From contig NZ_JARDUA010000002.1 of the NCBI RefSeq assembly GCF_029360645.1, positions 496,001 to 560,000 of the forward strand: 64,000 nucleotides of DNA, written 5' to 3'. The notes beneath the pieces were generated by a model. The model saw nothing but the letters and a program-made list of their open reading frames with translations, did not search any database and was not told where the DNA came from. This DNA is from Pontibacter litorisediminis. Its GTDB lineage: Bacteria > Bacteroidota > Bacteroidia > Cytophagales > Hymenobacteraceae. This document shows positions 51,977-60,584 of this stretch, in pieces. Each line of letters begins with the position of its first letter. The stretch's first letter is position 1. Both the position numbers and the translations under genes were made by a program.

Positions 51977-53368
51977 TTAAGATTTGAGCGGTACAGTGGC
52001 ATAAGCCTGCGGCAATGATATGGTGACCTCGGTACCCTGGTTTATCTGCGAGCGCACCTCGATGCTGCCCCTGTGCAGCTTGAGTATCCGCTCGGTTAAG
52101 GGTAGGCCAATGCCATGCCCGGTGATGTTGCGTACGTTCTCGGCGCGAAAAAAAGGGACGAACACGTGCTTCAGGTCCTCAGGTGCAATGCCCAGGCCAT
52201 GGTCCTGCACACGCAGCACTACGTCACGGCTCTGTACTTCTATCTGCCCAAGGGCCAACCGCCCGTTCGGCGAGAACTTAAGGGCGTTCTCCAGCACGTT
52301 CACCACGGCTATCAGCAGCAGGGCCTCGTTGCCCTGCACCATCAGGCGTTTCTCATCATCCGGGAAGCTGGCAAAATCAATCTCTATGCGGGCCTGCGGC
52401 TGGCGCTTCAGGGCCTGCTCGCGCGCCATCCACACCAGCTCATCAAAGCGCAGCATCGACAGCCTGATTTTAGACGGGTCTATACTTGCCTGGGCTATCT
52501 GCAGCAACCCGTTGGAGAGCTCGGTCAGCAGGCGGGCATCCTCCAGGGTGCTCTGCAGCACGCGCTGGTACTCCTGCGGCTCCCGCGGCTTCATCAGGGC
52601 CACCTCCAGCTCCCCGATCATGGCCGTGAGCGGGGTGCGTAGCTCATGCGAGGCATTCGATACAAAGGTGCTCTGCATCTCGAAGGAAAGCTCCAGCCGG
52701 TCCAGCATTTTGTTAAAGGTCTGCGCCAGGTGCGACAGCTCGTCCTTGCCATCGGCGTTGCTCAGGCGCAGGTGCAGGTCGTTGGCGCTTATTTTCTCTA
52801 CTTCGCCCACCACCTTGGTAATAGGCCGCAGGGCCTGCTTGGCGAACACCCACCCGGCCAGCACTACCACGACCATAGCGCCGAAAAAGCCCACGACAAG
52901 AATTATCTTCAGGTTCTGGAGCTTACGCAAGCTGTAGGCATCGATGCTGGAGGCCAGCACCAGGTAGTCTCCATCGTTGTCTTTGTAGCGGATCCCCACT
53001 ACCTGCCGCACATCGTTATCATACTCCTTACTACCCTGCTGCCTAACCTGCTCCAGTATGGCCGGCGTCACCCCCAGGTCGCCCTCACCATGCGAGAACA
53101 TGAGCTCACCGGTGTTGCTGTAGATGCGCACCGCCTCGTGCGGAAGCTCATGGTAGAAGTCTATCATGTTCTGCCGCTGCTGCTCGGCCCCTACCTCATC
53201 GGCCTCCAGCACATAGCGGGCAGCCACCTCAGCCCTCCGGAGAATACGGTTATAGAAGTCGTCCTGTCGGTAAAGCGAGGTGAAGTAATACACCATCAGC
53301 GAGAACAGGATCATGATCAAGGCAAAGATGCTGGCAAACTGCAGCGTCAGTTTAGTGCGTATCTTCAT
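51977..53368 (-). CDS. Sensor histidine kinase (HAMP, HisKA, HATPase)
   Basis: This 463-residue membrane kinase has an N-terminal helix (about 11-31) and a periplasmic sensing segment (about 32-150). The second helix, at about 155-175, is followed by a HAMP linker. The phosphorylated His lies in SNASHELRTPLTAMIGELE (about 244). N-box (VVNVLENALKFSPNG), G1 (VQDHGLGIAP) and G2 (GHGIGLPLT) boxes form the catalytic domain. It phosphorylates the adjacent response regulator, whose stop overlaps its start by 4 bases (53365-53368). Divergent position from a cation efflux gene suggests metal sensing, which is an inference from context only. Confidence 0.93.
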   Translation of the reverse strand: MKIRTKLTLQFASIFALIMILFSLMVYYFTSLYRQDDFYNRILRRAEVAARYVLEADEVGAEQQRQNMIDFYHELPHEAVRIYSNTGELMFSHGEGDLGVTPAILEQVRQQGSKEYDNDVRQVVGIRYKDNDGDYLVLASSIDAYSLRKLQNLKIILVVGFFGAMVVVVLAGWVFAKQALRPITKVVGEVEKISANDLHLRLSNADGKDELSHLAQTFNKMLDRLELSFEMQSTFVSNASHELRTPLTAMIGELEVALMKPREPQEYQRVLQSTLEDARLLTELSNGLLQIAQASIDPSKIRLSMLRFDELVWMAREQALKRQPQARIEIDFASFPDDEKRLMVQGNEALLLIAVVNVLENALKFSPNGRLALGQIEVQSRDVVLRVQDHGLGIAPEDLKHVFVPFFRAENVRNITGHGIGLPLTERILKLHRGSIEVRSQINQGTEVTISLPQAYATVPLKS

Positions 53369-54048
53369 ACTTCGTCCTGTTCTTTCAGCACATACCCCAT
53401 CCCTACCAGCGTGTGTATCAGCCGGGCATCATGGCCTTTGTCTACCTTTTTACGCAGAAAGTTGATGTACACGTCTATCACATTGCTGCCTGTGTCGAAG
53501 GAGGTTTCCCATACCTGCTCTGTAATATCCACCCTGGACACCACACGCCCCTTGTTGCGCAGCAGGTAGTGCAACAGGGCAAACTCGCGGGCCGTCAGGC
53601 TGATGGGCTTGCCGGCCCGGGTAACGGTCTTCCGCACCACGTCCATCTCCAGGTCGGCTACACTTAGCTTCTCGCTCACGCTGCCCTCGCTGTTCCTTCT
53701 GGAGATTGCCCGGATGCGGGCCAGCAGCTCCTTAAACTCGAAAGGCTTGGTCAGGTAATCGTCCGCCCCCGCATCCAGCCCAATGATTTTATCATCGGTG
53801 GTGCCGAGCGCGGTGAGCATAAGTATGGCCACCGTGCTGTTTTGCCGCCGTATTTCGCGGCAGACATCCAGCCCGTTCATGTTAGGCAGGATGATGTCGA
53901 GGATGATGATGTCGTACTCCTTTTGCAGGGCCAGCCGGATGCCGAGGCTGCCGTCATAAGCCTGGTCTACCTCATAGCTCTGCTCCTCCAGCCCTTTTTT
54001 AATAAAAGAGGCGACTTTGGGTTCGTCCTCAATAAGCAGTATCTTCAT
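53365..54048 (-). CDS. OmpR-type response regulator
   Basis: This 227-residue regulator has a receiver domain (MKILLIEDEP; phospho-acceptor Asp51 in IIILDIILP; TKPFEF with the conserved Lys) and a winged-helix DNA-binding domain (ISLTAREFALLHYLLRN, TSFDTGSNVIDVYINFLRKKVD). It is the partner of the overlapping kinase gene. It is transcribed divergently from the CDF efflux gene across 137 bases, the likely place for its binding site. Confidence 0.94.
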   Translation of the reverse strand: MKILLIEDEPKVASFIKKGLEEQSYEVDQAYDGSLGIRLALQKEYDIIILDIILPNMNGLDVCREIRRQNSTVAILMLTALGTTDDKIIGLDAGADDYLTKPFEFKELLARIRAISRRNSEGSVSEKLSVADLEMDVVRKTVTRAGKPISLTAREFALLHYLLRNKGRVVSRVDITEQVWETSFDTGSNVIDVYINFLRKKVDKGHDARLIHTLVGMGYVLKEQDEV

Positions 54049-54185
54049 GTGCAGTGGGGTTTGCGTAGATGCCCTTTACTAGACTTACGTGAGCATGGTG
54101 TACAAAAGTACAACCTAGAAGCCAAACAACAACAGCCTCTCCGGGGCCGGTACCTTTACATCCCTCTTCTGCGTTTTAGATTATT

Positions 54186-55094
54186 ATGGCACACGATCAC
54201 CAACATCACCACCACAGCGGGCACCATCACCACCATGGTGGCAGCAACATAAAGGTGGCCTTCTTCCTGAACCTGGGTTTTACTATACTCGAGATAGTGG
54301 GCGGCCTCTGGATAAACAGCGTGGCCATCCTCTCGGATGCCCTGCACGACCTGGGCGACTCGCTCTCGCTGGGGTTGGCCTGGTACTTCGAGAATGTGGC
54401 CAAGCGCGGCCGCAACCAGAAGTATACGTTTGGGTACAAGCGTTTCTCCCTGCTGGGGGCCGTCATCAACTCTGTGGTGCTGCTGGTTGGCTCCTTCTTC
54501 ATACTTTCGGAGGCGGTGCCGCGTATCTGGGATCCGCAGGAGGTGCACGCGCCGGGCATGATAGGCTTCGCGATTCTGGGGGTGCTCGTAAATGGGGCTG
54601 CCGTGCTGCGCCTGAAAGGGGGGCAGTCGCTGAACGAGCGCGTGGTGAGGCTGCACCTGATGGAGGATGTGCTGGGTTGGCTGGCGGTTCTGGTCGGCGG
54701 CATTATCCTGTACTTCTTCGACCTGCCCTGGATAGACCCGCTCCTGTCGGTGGTGATTACGCTGTACGTGCTCTACAACGTGGTGCGCAACCTGCGCGAG
54801 ACCATGAACATCCTCTTACAGGCCTCCCCTACCCACATAAACCCGGGTGAGGTAGAGGCAAGGCTGCAGGAAATGCCTGAGATCGCCTCTGTGCACGACC
54901 TGCACATCTGGACGCTGGACGGCACCTACAATGTACTGACGATGCATGCCGTTTCCACCGCTGAGCTGCCGCCGCCGCAGGCGGAGGAGTTGAAGAGGAA
55001 GGTACGCACTGCCCTGGCCGACATGGATATACAGCACGTAACCGTGGAGCTGGAGAGGCCGGGAGAGGAGTGCAGCCACGAGGGCAGCCTCTAA
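54186..55094 (+). CDS. Cation diffusion facilitator (CzcD/ZitB type) metal efflux protein
   Basis: This 302-residue protein has a His-rich N-terminus (HDHQHHHHSGHHHHHGG) and six predicted transmembrane helices. The HxxxD-type metal sites lie in AILSDALHDLGDSLSLG (helix 2) and VVRLHLMEDVLGWLAVL (helix 5). A cytoplasmic domain ends with VHDLHIWTLDGTYNVLTMH. It exports Zn2+ or related divalent metals using proton exchange. The divergent two-component system probably controls it. Its 3' end lies 5 bases from that of a converging DUF1801 gene. Confidence 0.94.
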   Translation: MAHDHQHHHHSGHHHHHGGSNIKVAFFLNLGFTILEIVGGLWINSVAILSDALHDLGDSLSLGLAWYFENVAKRGRNQKYTFGYKRFSLLGAVINSVVLLVGSFFILSEAVPRIWDPQEVHAPGMIGFAILGVLVNGAAVLRLKGGQSLNERVVRLHLMEDVLGWLAVLVGGIILYFFDLPWIDPLLSVVITLYVLYNVVRNLRETMNILLQASPTHINPGEVEARLQEMPEIASVHDLHIWTLDGTYNVLTMHAVSTAELPPPQAEELKRKVRTALADMDIQHVTVELERPGEECSHEGSL

Positions 55095-55099
55095 CCGGC

Positions 55100-55459
55100 T
55101 TAGTTCTGGTTCAGGTGCACCGCCTCGCGCACCAGGTCGGCGAAGTAAGCCTCGTCTATATCGGCTATGGTGCGAATCTTAACGTGCGGGTACTGGCCGT
55201 TTCGGCTCACCAGTCGGCGCTGCGGGTCGGCTATCTCCTTGCCCCGGAAAAAACCGAAGTGTATGCCGCTGCGCGAGGAGGCGAAGTAGCAAACCGGGCC
55301 ATAGAAGAAATAGCAGGCGCTGTCCCAGCGCACGCACTCCTCCAGGTGGGCTACCGAGGCGTTGATGATGCGCCGCACCTCCTGGGCCAGCAACTGCTTC
55401 TCCGGTGATAGCTTCTCCACATACTCGTCAACTTGGTTAGTTGTTGTTTTGCTTCTCAT
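55100..55459 (-). CDS. DUF1801 (YdhG-like) protein
   Basis: This 119-residue cytoplasmic protein (start MRSKTTTNQVDEYVEKLSPEK) carries the DUF1801 pattern: AQEVRRIINASVAHLEECVRWDSACYFFYGPVCYFASSRSGIHFGFFRG is the conserved central portion, and DIDEAYFADLVREAVHLNQN closes it. Members look like iron-binding or YdhG/YjbR-type small proteins, with no established activity. The 3' end meets the CDF gene with a 5-base gap. The upstream region (55460-55616) is AT-rich. Confidence 0.87.
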   Translation of the reverse strand: MRSKTTTNQVDEYVEKLSPEKQLLAQEVRRIINASVAHLEECVRWDSACYFFYGPVCYFASSRSGIHFGFFRGKEIADPQRRLVSRNGQYPHVKIRTIADIDEAYFADLVREAVHLNQN

Positions 55460-55616
55460 AGTGTGTCTGGTTCTATTCTTTTTTAAACTCAAGAACACTT
55501 AAATATAATAGATTTTTAATATACGGAAAAGAAAGCAAAGGGGTTGTTATAGATGCTCAGCAAGCACTATATATAAAAACGTATATCTTGATAAAGTATA
55601 AACCTTTGGGCTTTGC

Positions 55617-56246
55617 CTATAACAGCTGGAAAAGGCGCTGCTCGAGCTCGTGCAGCCCGACATAGCCTGCGGTGAGGCGCTGCGGCCCATCCTCGGTGTT
55701 CAGGAAGATGCTGGGGTAGGTGCTCGCGCCTATGCGGTCTACGTAGGCGAACTCATCTTCCATCTGCCGCATAATCTCCTCAGACTCAAACAAGGTCAGG
55801 AAAAGATTCTCTGGGATGCCGAACAGCCCCACCAGGCGCACCAGCTCGCGGGTGTCCTTCAGATCTAGGTTATCCACGAAAAAAGCGGAGTGCATGGCGC
55901 GTAGCACTTCCAGGGTGAGCACAGGGCGCAGCAGGCGCACGCACAGCATGGCGCGGCAGGCAGGCTCAGTGTTGAACACAAAACTCCGCTGAATAAAAAA
56001 ACGGTACTCGAAAGGCAGGTACGTGCGCTCCTGGACCCGGTGCCAGCTCAGGGCCAGGCGCTCTTTCTGCTCGTGCTGTAAAGGCTGTGTTTCGTGTGCC
56101 TGGAGCTCCCCGAAGACCACCTGCACCTCCATGCGCCCCTGCCAGAAAGCCCGCAAACGGCGCACCACCGGCGTAAAGCCATAGCACCAGGCACACATCG
56201 GGTTTGTGACGTACAGCAGCGATAGTTTTTCTTCCGGGTCTCTCAT
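55617..56246 (-). CDS. DsbA family thiol oxidoreductase (FrnE-like)
   Basis: This 209-residue thioredoxin-fold protein has a CxxC active site, Cys18-Ala-Trp-Cys21 (NPMCAWCYGFTP), and an inserted helical domain. The cis-Pro is in GASTYPSIFLN, 20 residues from the end. There is no signal peptide, so it acts in the cytoplasm, like FrnE and the 2-hydroxychromene isomerase group. It probably handles disulfides or glutathione-like substrates. ATG 56246 is chosen over a GTG two codons upstream. A palindrome-free promoter region separates it from the SDR gene. Confidence 0.84.
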   Translation of the reverse strand: MRDPEEKLSLLYVTNPMCAWCYGFTPVVRRLRAFWQGRMEVQVVFGELQAHETQPLQHEQKERLALSWHRVQERTYLPFEYRFFIQRSFVFNTEPACRAMLCVRLLRPVLTLEVLRAMHSAFFVDNLDLKDTRELVRLVGLFGIPENLFLTLFESEEIMRQMEDEFAYVDRIGASTYPSIFLNTEDGPQRLTAGYVGLHELEQRLFQLL

Positions 56247-56389
56247 CAGCACTCTTTTTAACGTTTGTTTTACTCGAATCAGCGCAGACAGGATTCAGTG
56301 TATACGCCATGCATGAGCGAAGGCGCTGATTGTGAAGGAGTAAATACCAGTTTAGTTGAGTAGGCGAGCGGCATCATGGCCTTACGAGG

Positions 56390-57166
56390 CTAGGCATAGA
56401 TCATTTTCACGGACATGCCACCGTCTATAACCAGGCGCTGGCCTGTAATAAAACCGGCCTTGTCGGAGCATAGGAAGAGAGCCGCCTCGGCGATGTCCTG
56501 CGGCTCTCCCACCCGCCCGACAGGGTGCTGCTCCTTATCTTGCTTGCTGTGGTGGGGGCTATACTTCTCGCTTTCCTTCTTCCAATCGCCCACCTCTATC
56601 CAACCCGGGGCAAGGGCATTCACCCTTATCCGCTCCTCCGTTAGGCTGACAGCCAGGGCATGGGTAAGCGCTTCCACTCCCCCTTTGGAGGCTGAGTAGG
56701 CAAATGTGTTGGGCTCCGACATAAAGGCGCGCGTGCTGGAGATGTTCAGGATGGCCGGATGCGTGGCCTGCTGCAGCAGCGGCAGCGCGTACTTGGCACA
56801 CAGCAACGGGCCACGCAGGTTCACGGCCAGCACCCTGTCGAAGTCAGTCATGTCCAGCTCCTGCAGCCGCCCCTGAAACGGATCAGCGATGCCGGCGTTG
56901 TTGATGAGCGCATCGATACAGGCGTACTTCTCCCCCACCTGCCGCATCAGCTGCTGCACTTCGGCCTCCACGCTAACGTCGCAGCGCAAGAACTCCACCG
57001 GTAGCCCCTCCAGGCGCTGCAACGCCTGACTCCCGGCCTCCTCATCAATATCGGTGATGACGACGCTGGCCCCGGCCTTAGCGAAAGCCTGCGCCATGCC
57101 CAGGCCGATGCCTTGCGCCGCGCCCGTGATCAGTACTGTTTTCTGCTGGTAGTATGAATCACTCAT
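56390..57166 (-). CDS. Short-chain dehydrogenase/reductase
   Basis: This 258-residue classical SDR has TGAAQGIGLGMA for NAD(P) binding (about 14-25), NNAG (about 90), a catalytic Ser in LNISSTRAF and the Tyr/Lys pair YSASKGG (about 158-164). It closes with GWIEVGDWKK and ITGQRLVIDGGM, the ending seen in 3-oxoacyl and sugar dehydrogenases of this class. The substrate is unknown. An AAGTATR word lies directly before the start. It is transcribed alone. Confidence 0.92.
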   Translation of the reverse strand: MSDSYYQQKTVLITGAAQGIGLGMAQAFAKAGASVVITDIDEEAGSQALQRLEGLPVEFLRCDVSVEAEVQQLMRQVGEKYACIDALINNAGIADPFQGRLQELDMTDFDRVLAVNLRGPLLCAKYALPLLQQATHPAILNISSTRAFMSEPNTFAYSASKGGVEALTHALAVSLTEERIRVNALAPGWIEVGDWKKESEKYSPHHSKQDKEQHPVGRVGEPQDIAEAALFLCSDKAGFITGQRLVIDGGMSVKMIYA

Positions 57167-57253
57167 TTTATACTTTGTGGTTAGGATATGACAGTTATAA
57201 CTGGCGCCGTTGCGATAGGTTTAAAGCAGGACGATGGCTGAACTGAAAAGAAA

Positions 57254-57287
57254 AACCCGCTGCCTTCCTACAGGAGTGCAGCGGGTT
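57254..57287 (-). terminator. Hairpin terminator of the hibernation factor gene
   Basis: A 10-bp stem AACCCGCTGC/GCAGCGGGTT (57254-57263 and 57278-57287) lies just past the stop at 57310, with an A-run that becomes a T-run on the reverse strand. Confidence 0.85.
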
Positions 57288-57309
57288 ATACTGTAGTGGC
57301 GGTGGCGGT

Positions 57310-57615
57310 TTATCTTTTCTCCAACTGCCGCTTCAGCTTATCCTCTACGTTGTCCAGCAGCTGGTACCAGTTGTCGCCCTCGTCCTGCGCAAACACGTCG
57401 TTGCCAGGGATACCTACCCGCATGCGCACACTCTTGCTGTTGGTTGACTGGCTGGCCTCCTCCTTAAAGTATACATCCACCGAGTCTATCTTCTTGGCGT
57501 AGCGCTTCAGCTTCGATATTTTATCTCTAACACTTTGCTGTATGGCATCCGAAATAGAAATGTCCACAGCCTGTACATCTAACTTTATACCTTCAAAATT
57601 CTCTGTGTAATTCAT
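57310..57615 (-). CDS. hpf: Ribosome hibernation promoting factor (HPF/RaiA family)
   Basis: This 101-residue protein has the HPF/YfiA fold: IKLDVQAVDISISDAIQQSVRDKISKLKRY near the start, VDVYFKEEASQSTNSKSVRMRVGIPGND in the middle and a C-terminal helix (WYQLLDNVEDKLKRQLEKR). It binds the 30S subunit's decoding region and inactivates ribosomes in stationary phase. This is the short form without the dimerisation extension. ATG 57615 (MNYTENFEG) is preferred to a TTG six codons upstream. Confidence 0.92.
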   Translation of the reverse strand: MNYTENFEGIKLDVQAVDISISDAIQQSVRDKISKLKRYAKKIDSVDVYFKEEASQSTNSKSVRMRVGIPGNDVFAQDEGDNWYQLLDNVEDKLKRQLEKR

Positions 57616-57868
57616 AGCTAATATGGTTTTCAAGTGTAGTTGAGGCAGGAATTGTAAATCATACTTCCCGCCCCAGGGTTTGCCATTTAAACGTAAGGAA
57701 GGGGCTTTGGTTGATGACCTCCTGCCACAAAGGGCTGGATTGCTGCCTTAGCCACTAACCCTCTGCTGCTGTAGCTGCAGCAACTCCTTAACCACTAAGG
57801 TGTGGCAGCCTATATATATTTTTAAAATATTTACCCCCTTTTGTTGCTTTTACGTAAAGCAGTATTAA

Positions 57869-57890
57869 CTTTGAAACTCAAAGTACTTTA
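57869..57890 (+). promoter_or_regulatory. Operator-like motif, copy 1
   Basis: The sequence CTTTGAAACTCAAAGTACTTTA ends two bases before the ATG of the gene at 57893. Near-identical copies lie at 58847 and 61967. The three half-sites CTTTG, CAAAG and ACTTT form overlapping dyads. The presumed ligand is the small winged-helix regulator at 58521. It may overlap the start of transcription, which would leave almost no leader. Confidence 0.72.
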
Positions 57891-57892
57891 GC

Positions 57893-58513
57893 ATGAACCA
57901 GCAGCAAGACCAACTAGAAGCCCTGCGTGAGATCCGCAGCATCATGGATCGCTCCTCCCGCTTTATCTCGCTTAGCGGGTTGTCTGGCATTGCAGCAGGT
58001 TTATCGGCGCTTGCTGGGGCCGCGATAGTTAAGTGGCACTTCAGCCAGTACAACGTAAACTACTACCAAAGCAGTGGCACCCTTACCTGGACCACCATCC
58101 AGTTTATGGCAGCCGTGGCCTTGGGCGTGCTTATACTTGCTTTTAGCTCCGCGTTGTACTTTACGGCACGCAGGGCGCGGCAAAACAAGCAGCGCATCTG
58201 GGACAGCCAGTCCAGGCGCCTGCTCCTGAACCTGGCTATTCCGTTGGCAGCAGGAGGCGCCTTTTGCGCTGTTCTACTATACCACGGCATTATCTACCTG
58301 GTAGCGCCTGCCATGCTTGTCTTTTATGGCCTGGCCCTGATCAATGGCAGTAAGTATACGTATGGCGATATCCGCTACCTGGGCATTTGCGAGATCATAC
58401 TTGGCCTGGTGTCGAGCTTCTTTGTTGGCTATGGTCTACTATCGTGGACGATTGGGTTTGGCATGCTGCACATAGTGTACGGTACCCTGATGTACTTTAA
58501 ATACGAACGCTAG
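57893..58513 (+). CDS. Multi-span membrane protein of the winged-helix/DUF4153 cluster
   Basis: This 206-residue protein begins with an amphipathic cytoplasmic segment (MNQQQDQLEALREIRSIMDRS) and has about six transmembrane helices. Short polar loops lie between them, such as ARRARQNKQRIWDSQSRR. The opening LREIRSIMDRSSRFISLSGLSG recurs in many uncharacterised Bacteroidota proteins next to the same small regulator, as I recall. No active-site residues are seen. The next gene, the regulator, starts 8 bases past its stop, so the two form an operon. Confidence 0.85.
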   Translation: MNQQQDQLEALREIRSIMDRSSRFISLSGLSGIAAGLSALAGAAIVKWHFSQYNVNYYQSSGTLTWTTIQFMAAVALGVLILAFSSALYFTARRARQNKQRIWDSQSRRLLLNLAIPLAAGGAFCAVLLYHGIIYLVAPAMLVFYGLALINGSKYTYGDIRYLGICEIILGLVSSFFVGYGLLSWTIGFGMLHIVYGTLMYFKYER

Positions 58514-58520
58514 CAGCAAC

Positions 58521-58829
58521 GTGAAAGAGTATCTTGAAAACATAAATAAAGCCTTCGAGAGCAGGGCACGCCTGGGCATTATGTCGGTGCTGATGGTGGA
58601 GGACAAGGTAGACTTTAACACCCTGAAGGAAACCTTGCAGTTGACGGACGGCAACCTGGCCAGCCACCTGCGGGCGCTGGAGGAGGCCGAGTATGTGCGC
58701 GTGGAAAAGCAGTTTGTAGGCCGAAAGCCTAATACCACTTACCATGCCACAGACGCGGGCCGCGAAGCGTTCAAAAACCACCTGGATGCCCTGGAGCAGC
58801 TAATTTTAAACAACCGGCAGAGCGACTAA
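58521..58829 (+). CDS. Small winged-helix transcriptional regulator
   Basis: This 102-residue DNA-binding protein begins at a GTG. The helix-turn-helix is visible in ARLGIMSVLMVEDKVDFNTLKETLQLTDGNLASHLRALEEAEYV (recognition helix DGNLASHLRALE), followed by the wing (VRVEKQFVGRKPNTTYHATDAGREAF). It fits the compact MarR/ArsR-like winged-helix group (HTH_34) that controls adjacent membrane genes in Bacteroidota. It lacks cysteines, so it does not sense metals or thiols the way ArsR proteins do. It probably binds the operator copies at 57869, 58847 and 61967. Confidence 0.9.
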   Translation: MKEYLENINKAFESRARLGIMSVLMVEDKVDFNTLKETLQLTDGNLASHLRALEEAEYVRVEKQFVGRKPNTTYHATDAGREAFKNHLDALEQLILNNRQSD

Positions 58830-58846
58830 TTTTTTTTGCATCTGCA

Positions 58847-58868
58847 CTTTGAACTTCAAAGTACTTTA
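58847..58868 (+). promoter_or_regulatory. Operator-like motif, copy 2
   Basis: CTTTGAACTTCAAAGTACTTTA lies 46 bases upstream of the gene at 58915. It differs from copy 1 at three positions and contains the same half-site layout. A T8 run lies just upstream. Confidence 0.75.
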
Positions 58869-58914
58869 ACTTAAAAACACAAAAAGCTATTCATAAATCT
58901 AAACTTCAATTATC

Positions 58915-59250
58915 ATGACACAGCCTAACCAATCACAAAACCAGCCCATGCACCGGGTGTCTCCGATGGTACCCATCTTGGTGGGCGCAGGCATTGCTTT
59001 CTTCGTGATCTCCTTTTTTGTGTTCGGGGTGGATCAGCCTCACCCGGAATGGGGAAAGTACTGGAGGATCAGACCGCTGCTGATCACGCCTTTGGCCGGT
59101 GCCATGGGCGGTGCGTTCTACGCTTTCATGGATTATCAGAGCTCCCGTGGCTTTAACAGGACATTGGCCATTCTCCTGAGCGTGGTGGTGTACTTTGTGG
59201 GGCTGTGGCTGGGTATTGTGTTAGGCCTGGCAGGCACTATGTGGGATTAA
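58915..59250 (+). CDS. Small three-helix membrane protein of the cluster
   Basis: This 111-residue protein has a Gln/Asn-rich N-terminus (MTQPNQSQNQPMHR), then about three transmembrane helices (MVPILVGAGIAFFVISFFVFGV, LLITPLAGAMGGAFYAFMDY, LAILLSVVVYFVGLWLGIVLGLAG). It resembles small conserved membrane proteins next to the regulator. No motif is recognised. The gene starts a second transcription unit under operator copy 2, and the DUF4153 gene follows after 56 bases. Confidence 0.8.
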   Translation: MTQPNQSQNQPMHRVSPMVPILVGAGIAFFVISFFVFGVDQPHPEWGKYWRIRPLLITPLAGAMGGAFYAFMDYQSSRGFNRTLAILLSVVVYFVGLWLGIVLGLAGTMWD

Positions 59251-59306
59251 GGTGCAGCCTGCATCAGCAACAATGAACCTGAAGAAAAAGCTTAAAACAT
59301 GATGTT

Positions 59307-60551
59307 ATGAGAAACGAGATCCTGAACTACCTCGACGAGCCCAGGCAACTGGAAAGGCTGTACCGGTCCAACAAAGTAACCTTTAAACAGGAGTTTAGCA
59401 CCCTATACCCGCAGCTGAGCGGCAACCTGGTTGCCGCTTTCTGGCACGAAAGGCTGAATTTTGAGTCCGAGGAGATCTCCTGGGGCTCCAGAGCCGAGTT
59501 CCTGTTCGTGGTGCTGGCCGCCTTGGTGGCGGGCATACTGGCCAAGCTCCCAGCCATACTTCCCATCAGCGAAGAGTACTACTACCCGCGCAACATCGGC
59601 TTTATCGTGTTCCCGTTCCTGGCGGCCTACTTCGCCTGGATAAACAAGTTAACGGCTTACACAGCGGCGCTCATCAGCATGGTGATGTTGGTGTGCCTGG
59701 TGTACATCAACATCCTGCCAAACAACCCTACAAGCGATACCCTGGTGCTGGCCTGTATCCACCTGCCCTTGCTGCTCTGGGTTCTACTGGGCGTCACCTA
59801 CACAGGCAGCGACCTCCGCGACTACAGAAAAAGGCTCAGCTTCCTGCGTTTCAACGGCGACCTGGCTGTTATGTCGGCCCTGCTGGTAATGGCAGGCATC
59901 CTGATGACGGGAATAACAGTTGGGCTCTTTGCGCTGATCGGCATTCAGATCGAGCAGTTTTACTTTGAGTACATCGTGGCTTTTGGCTTGCCAGCAGTAC
60001 CTATTGTGGCTACTTCCCTTACCCAGACCAACCCGCAGCTGGTCAACAAGGTGTCGCCGGTTATTGCCAAGCTGTTCAGTCCGTTGGTTTTGGTGATGCT
60101 GCTCATCTACCTGGGTGCCATTGTCTACTCCGGCAAAGACCCCTACAACGACAGGGAGTTCCTGCTGCTGTTCAACGTGCTCCTGATCGGGGTGATGGCC
60201 TTGATCTTCTTCTCCGTGGCCGAGAGTTCTGCCAAGTCAACCTCGCTAGGGGGTGTATGGGTGCTGCTGCTGCTCTCTGTCGTGACGGTGGTGGTAAACG
60301 GCATTGCGCTGTCAGCTATCTCGTTCCGGATCTCGGAGTGGGGCATTACGCCCAACCGGGTGGCCGTGCTGGGCGGCAACGTGCTGATGCTGGTGCACCT
60401 GCTCATCGTAACGGTGATGCTGTTTAAGGCAGCCACTAAAAAGGCCGCCATCGCCGAAGTAGGCAGGGCCATTGTGCTGTACATTCCGGTGTACTTTGCC
60501 TGGGCAGCCATAGTGGTTTTCCTCTTCCCTTTGCTTTTCGGCTTCAAGTAA
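59307..60551 (+). CDS. DUF4153 family membrane protein
   Basis: This 414-residue polytopic membrane protein has about 11 helices preceded by a cytoplasmic head (ILNYLDEPRQLERLYRSNKVTFKQEFSTLYPQL) that resembles the DUF4153 family. A polar loop with DLRDYRKRLSFLRFNGDLAVMSAL lies in the middle. The family has no assigned activity. It is frequent in Bacteroidota and Firmicutes. The operon continues with two short membrane proteins (33-base and 11-base gaps). The family name is from memory of the fold, so confidence is moderate. Confidence 0.78.
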   Translation: MRNEILNYLDEPRQLERLYRSNKVTFKQEFSTLYPQLSGNLVAAFWHERLNFESEEISWGSRAEFLFVVLAALVAGILAKLPAILPISEEYYYPRNIGFIVFPFLAAYFAWINKLTAYTAALISMVMLVCLVYINILPNNPTSDTLVLACIHLPLLLWVLLGVTYTGSDLRDYRKRLSFLRFNGDLAVMSALLVMAGILMTGITVGLFALIGIQIEQFYFEYIVAFGLPAVPIVATSLTQTNPQLVNKVSPVIAKLFSPLVLVMLLIYLGAIVYSGKDPYNDREFLLLFNVLLIGVMALIFFSVAESSAKSTSLGGVWVLLLLSVVTVVVNGIALSAISFRISEWGITPNRVAVLGGNVLMLVHLLIVTVMLFKAATKKAAIAEVGRAIVLYIPVYFAWAAIVVFLFPLLFGFK

Positions 60552-60584
60552 AATTACCTTCAAACCAATAAAGGAAACATTGTT

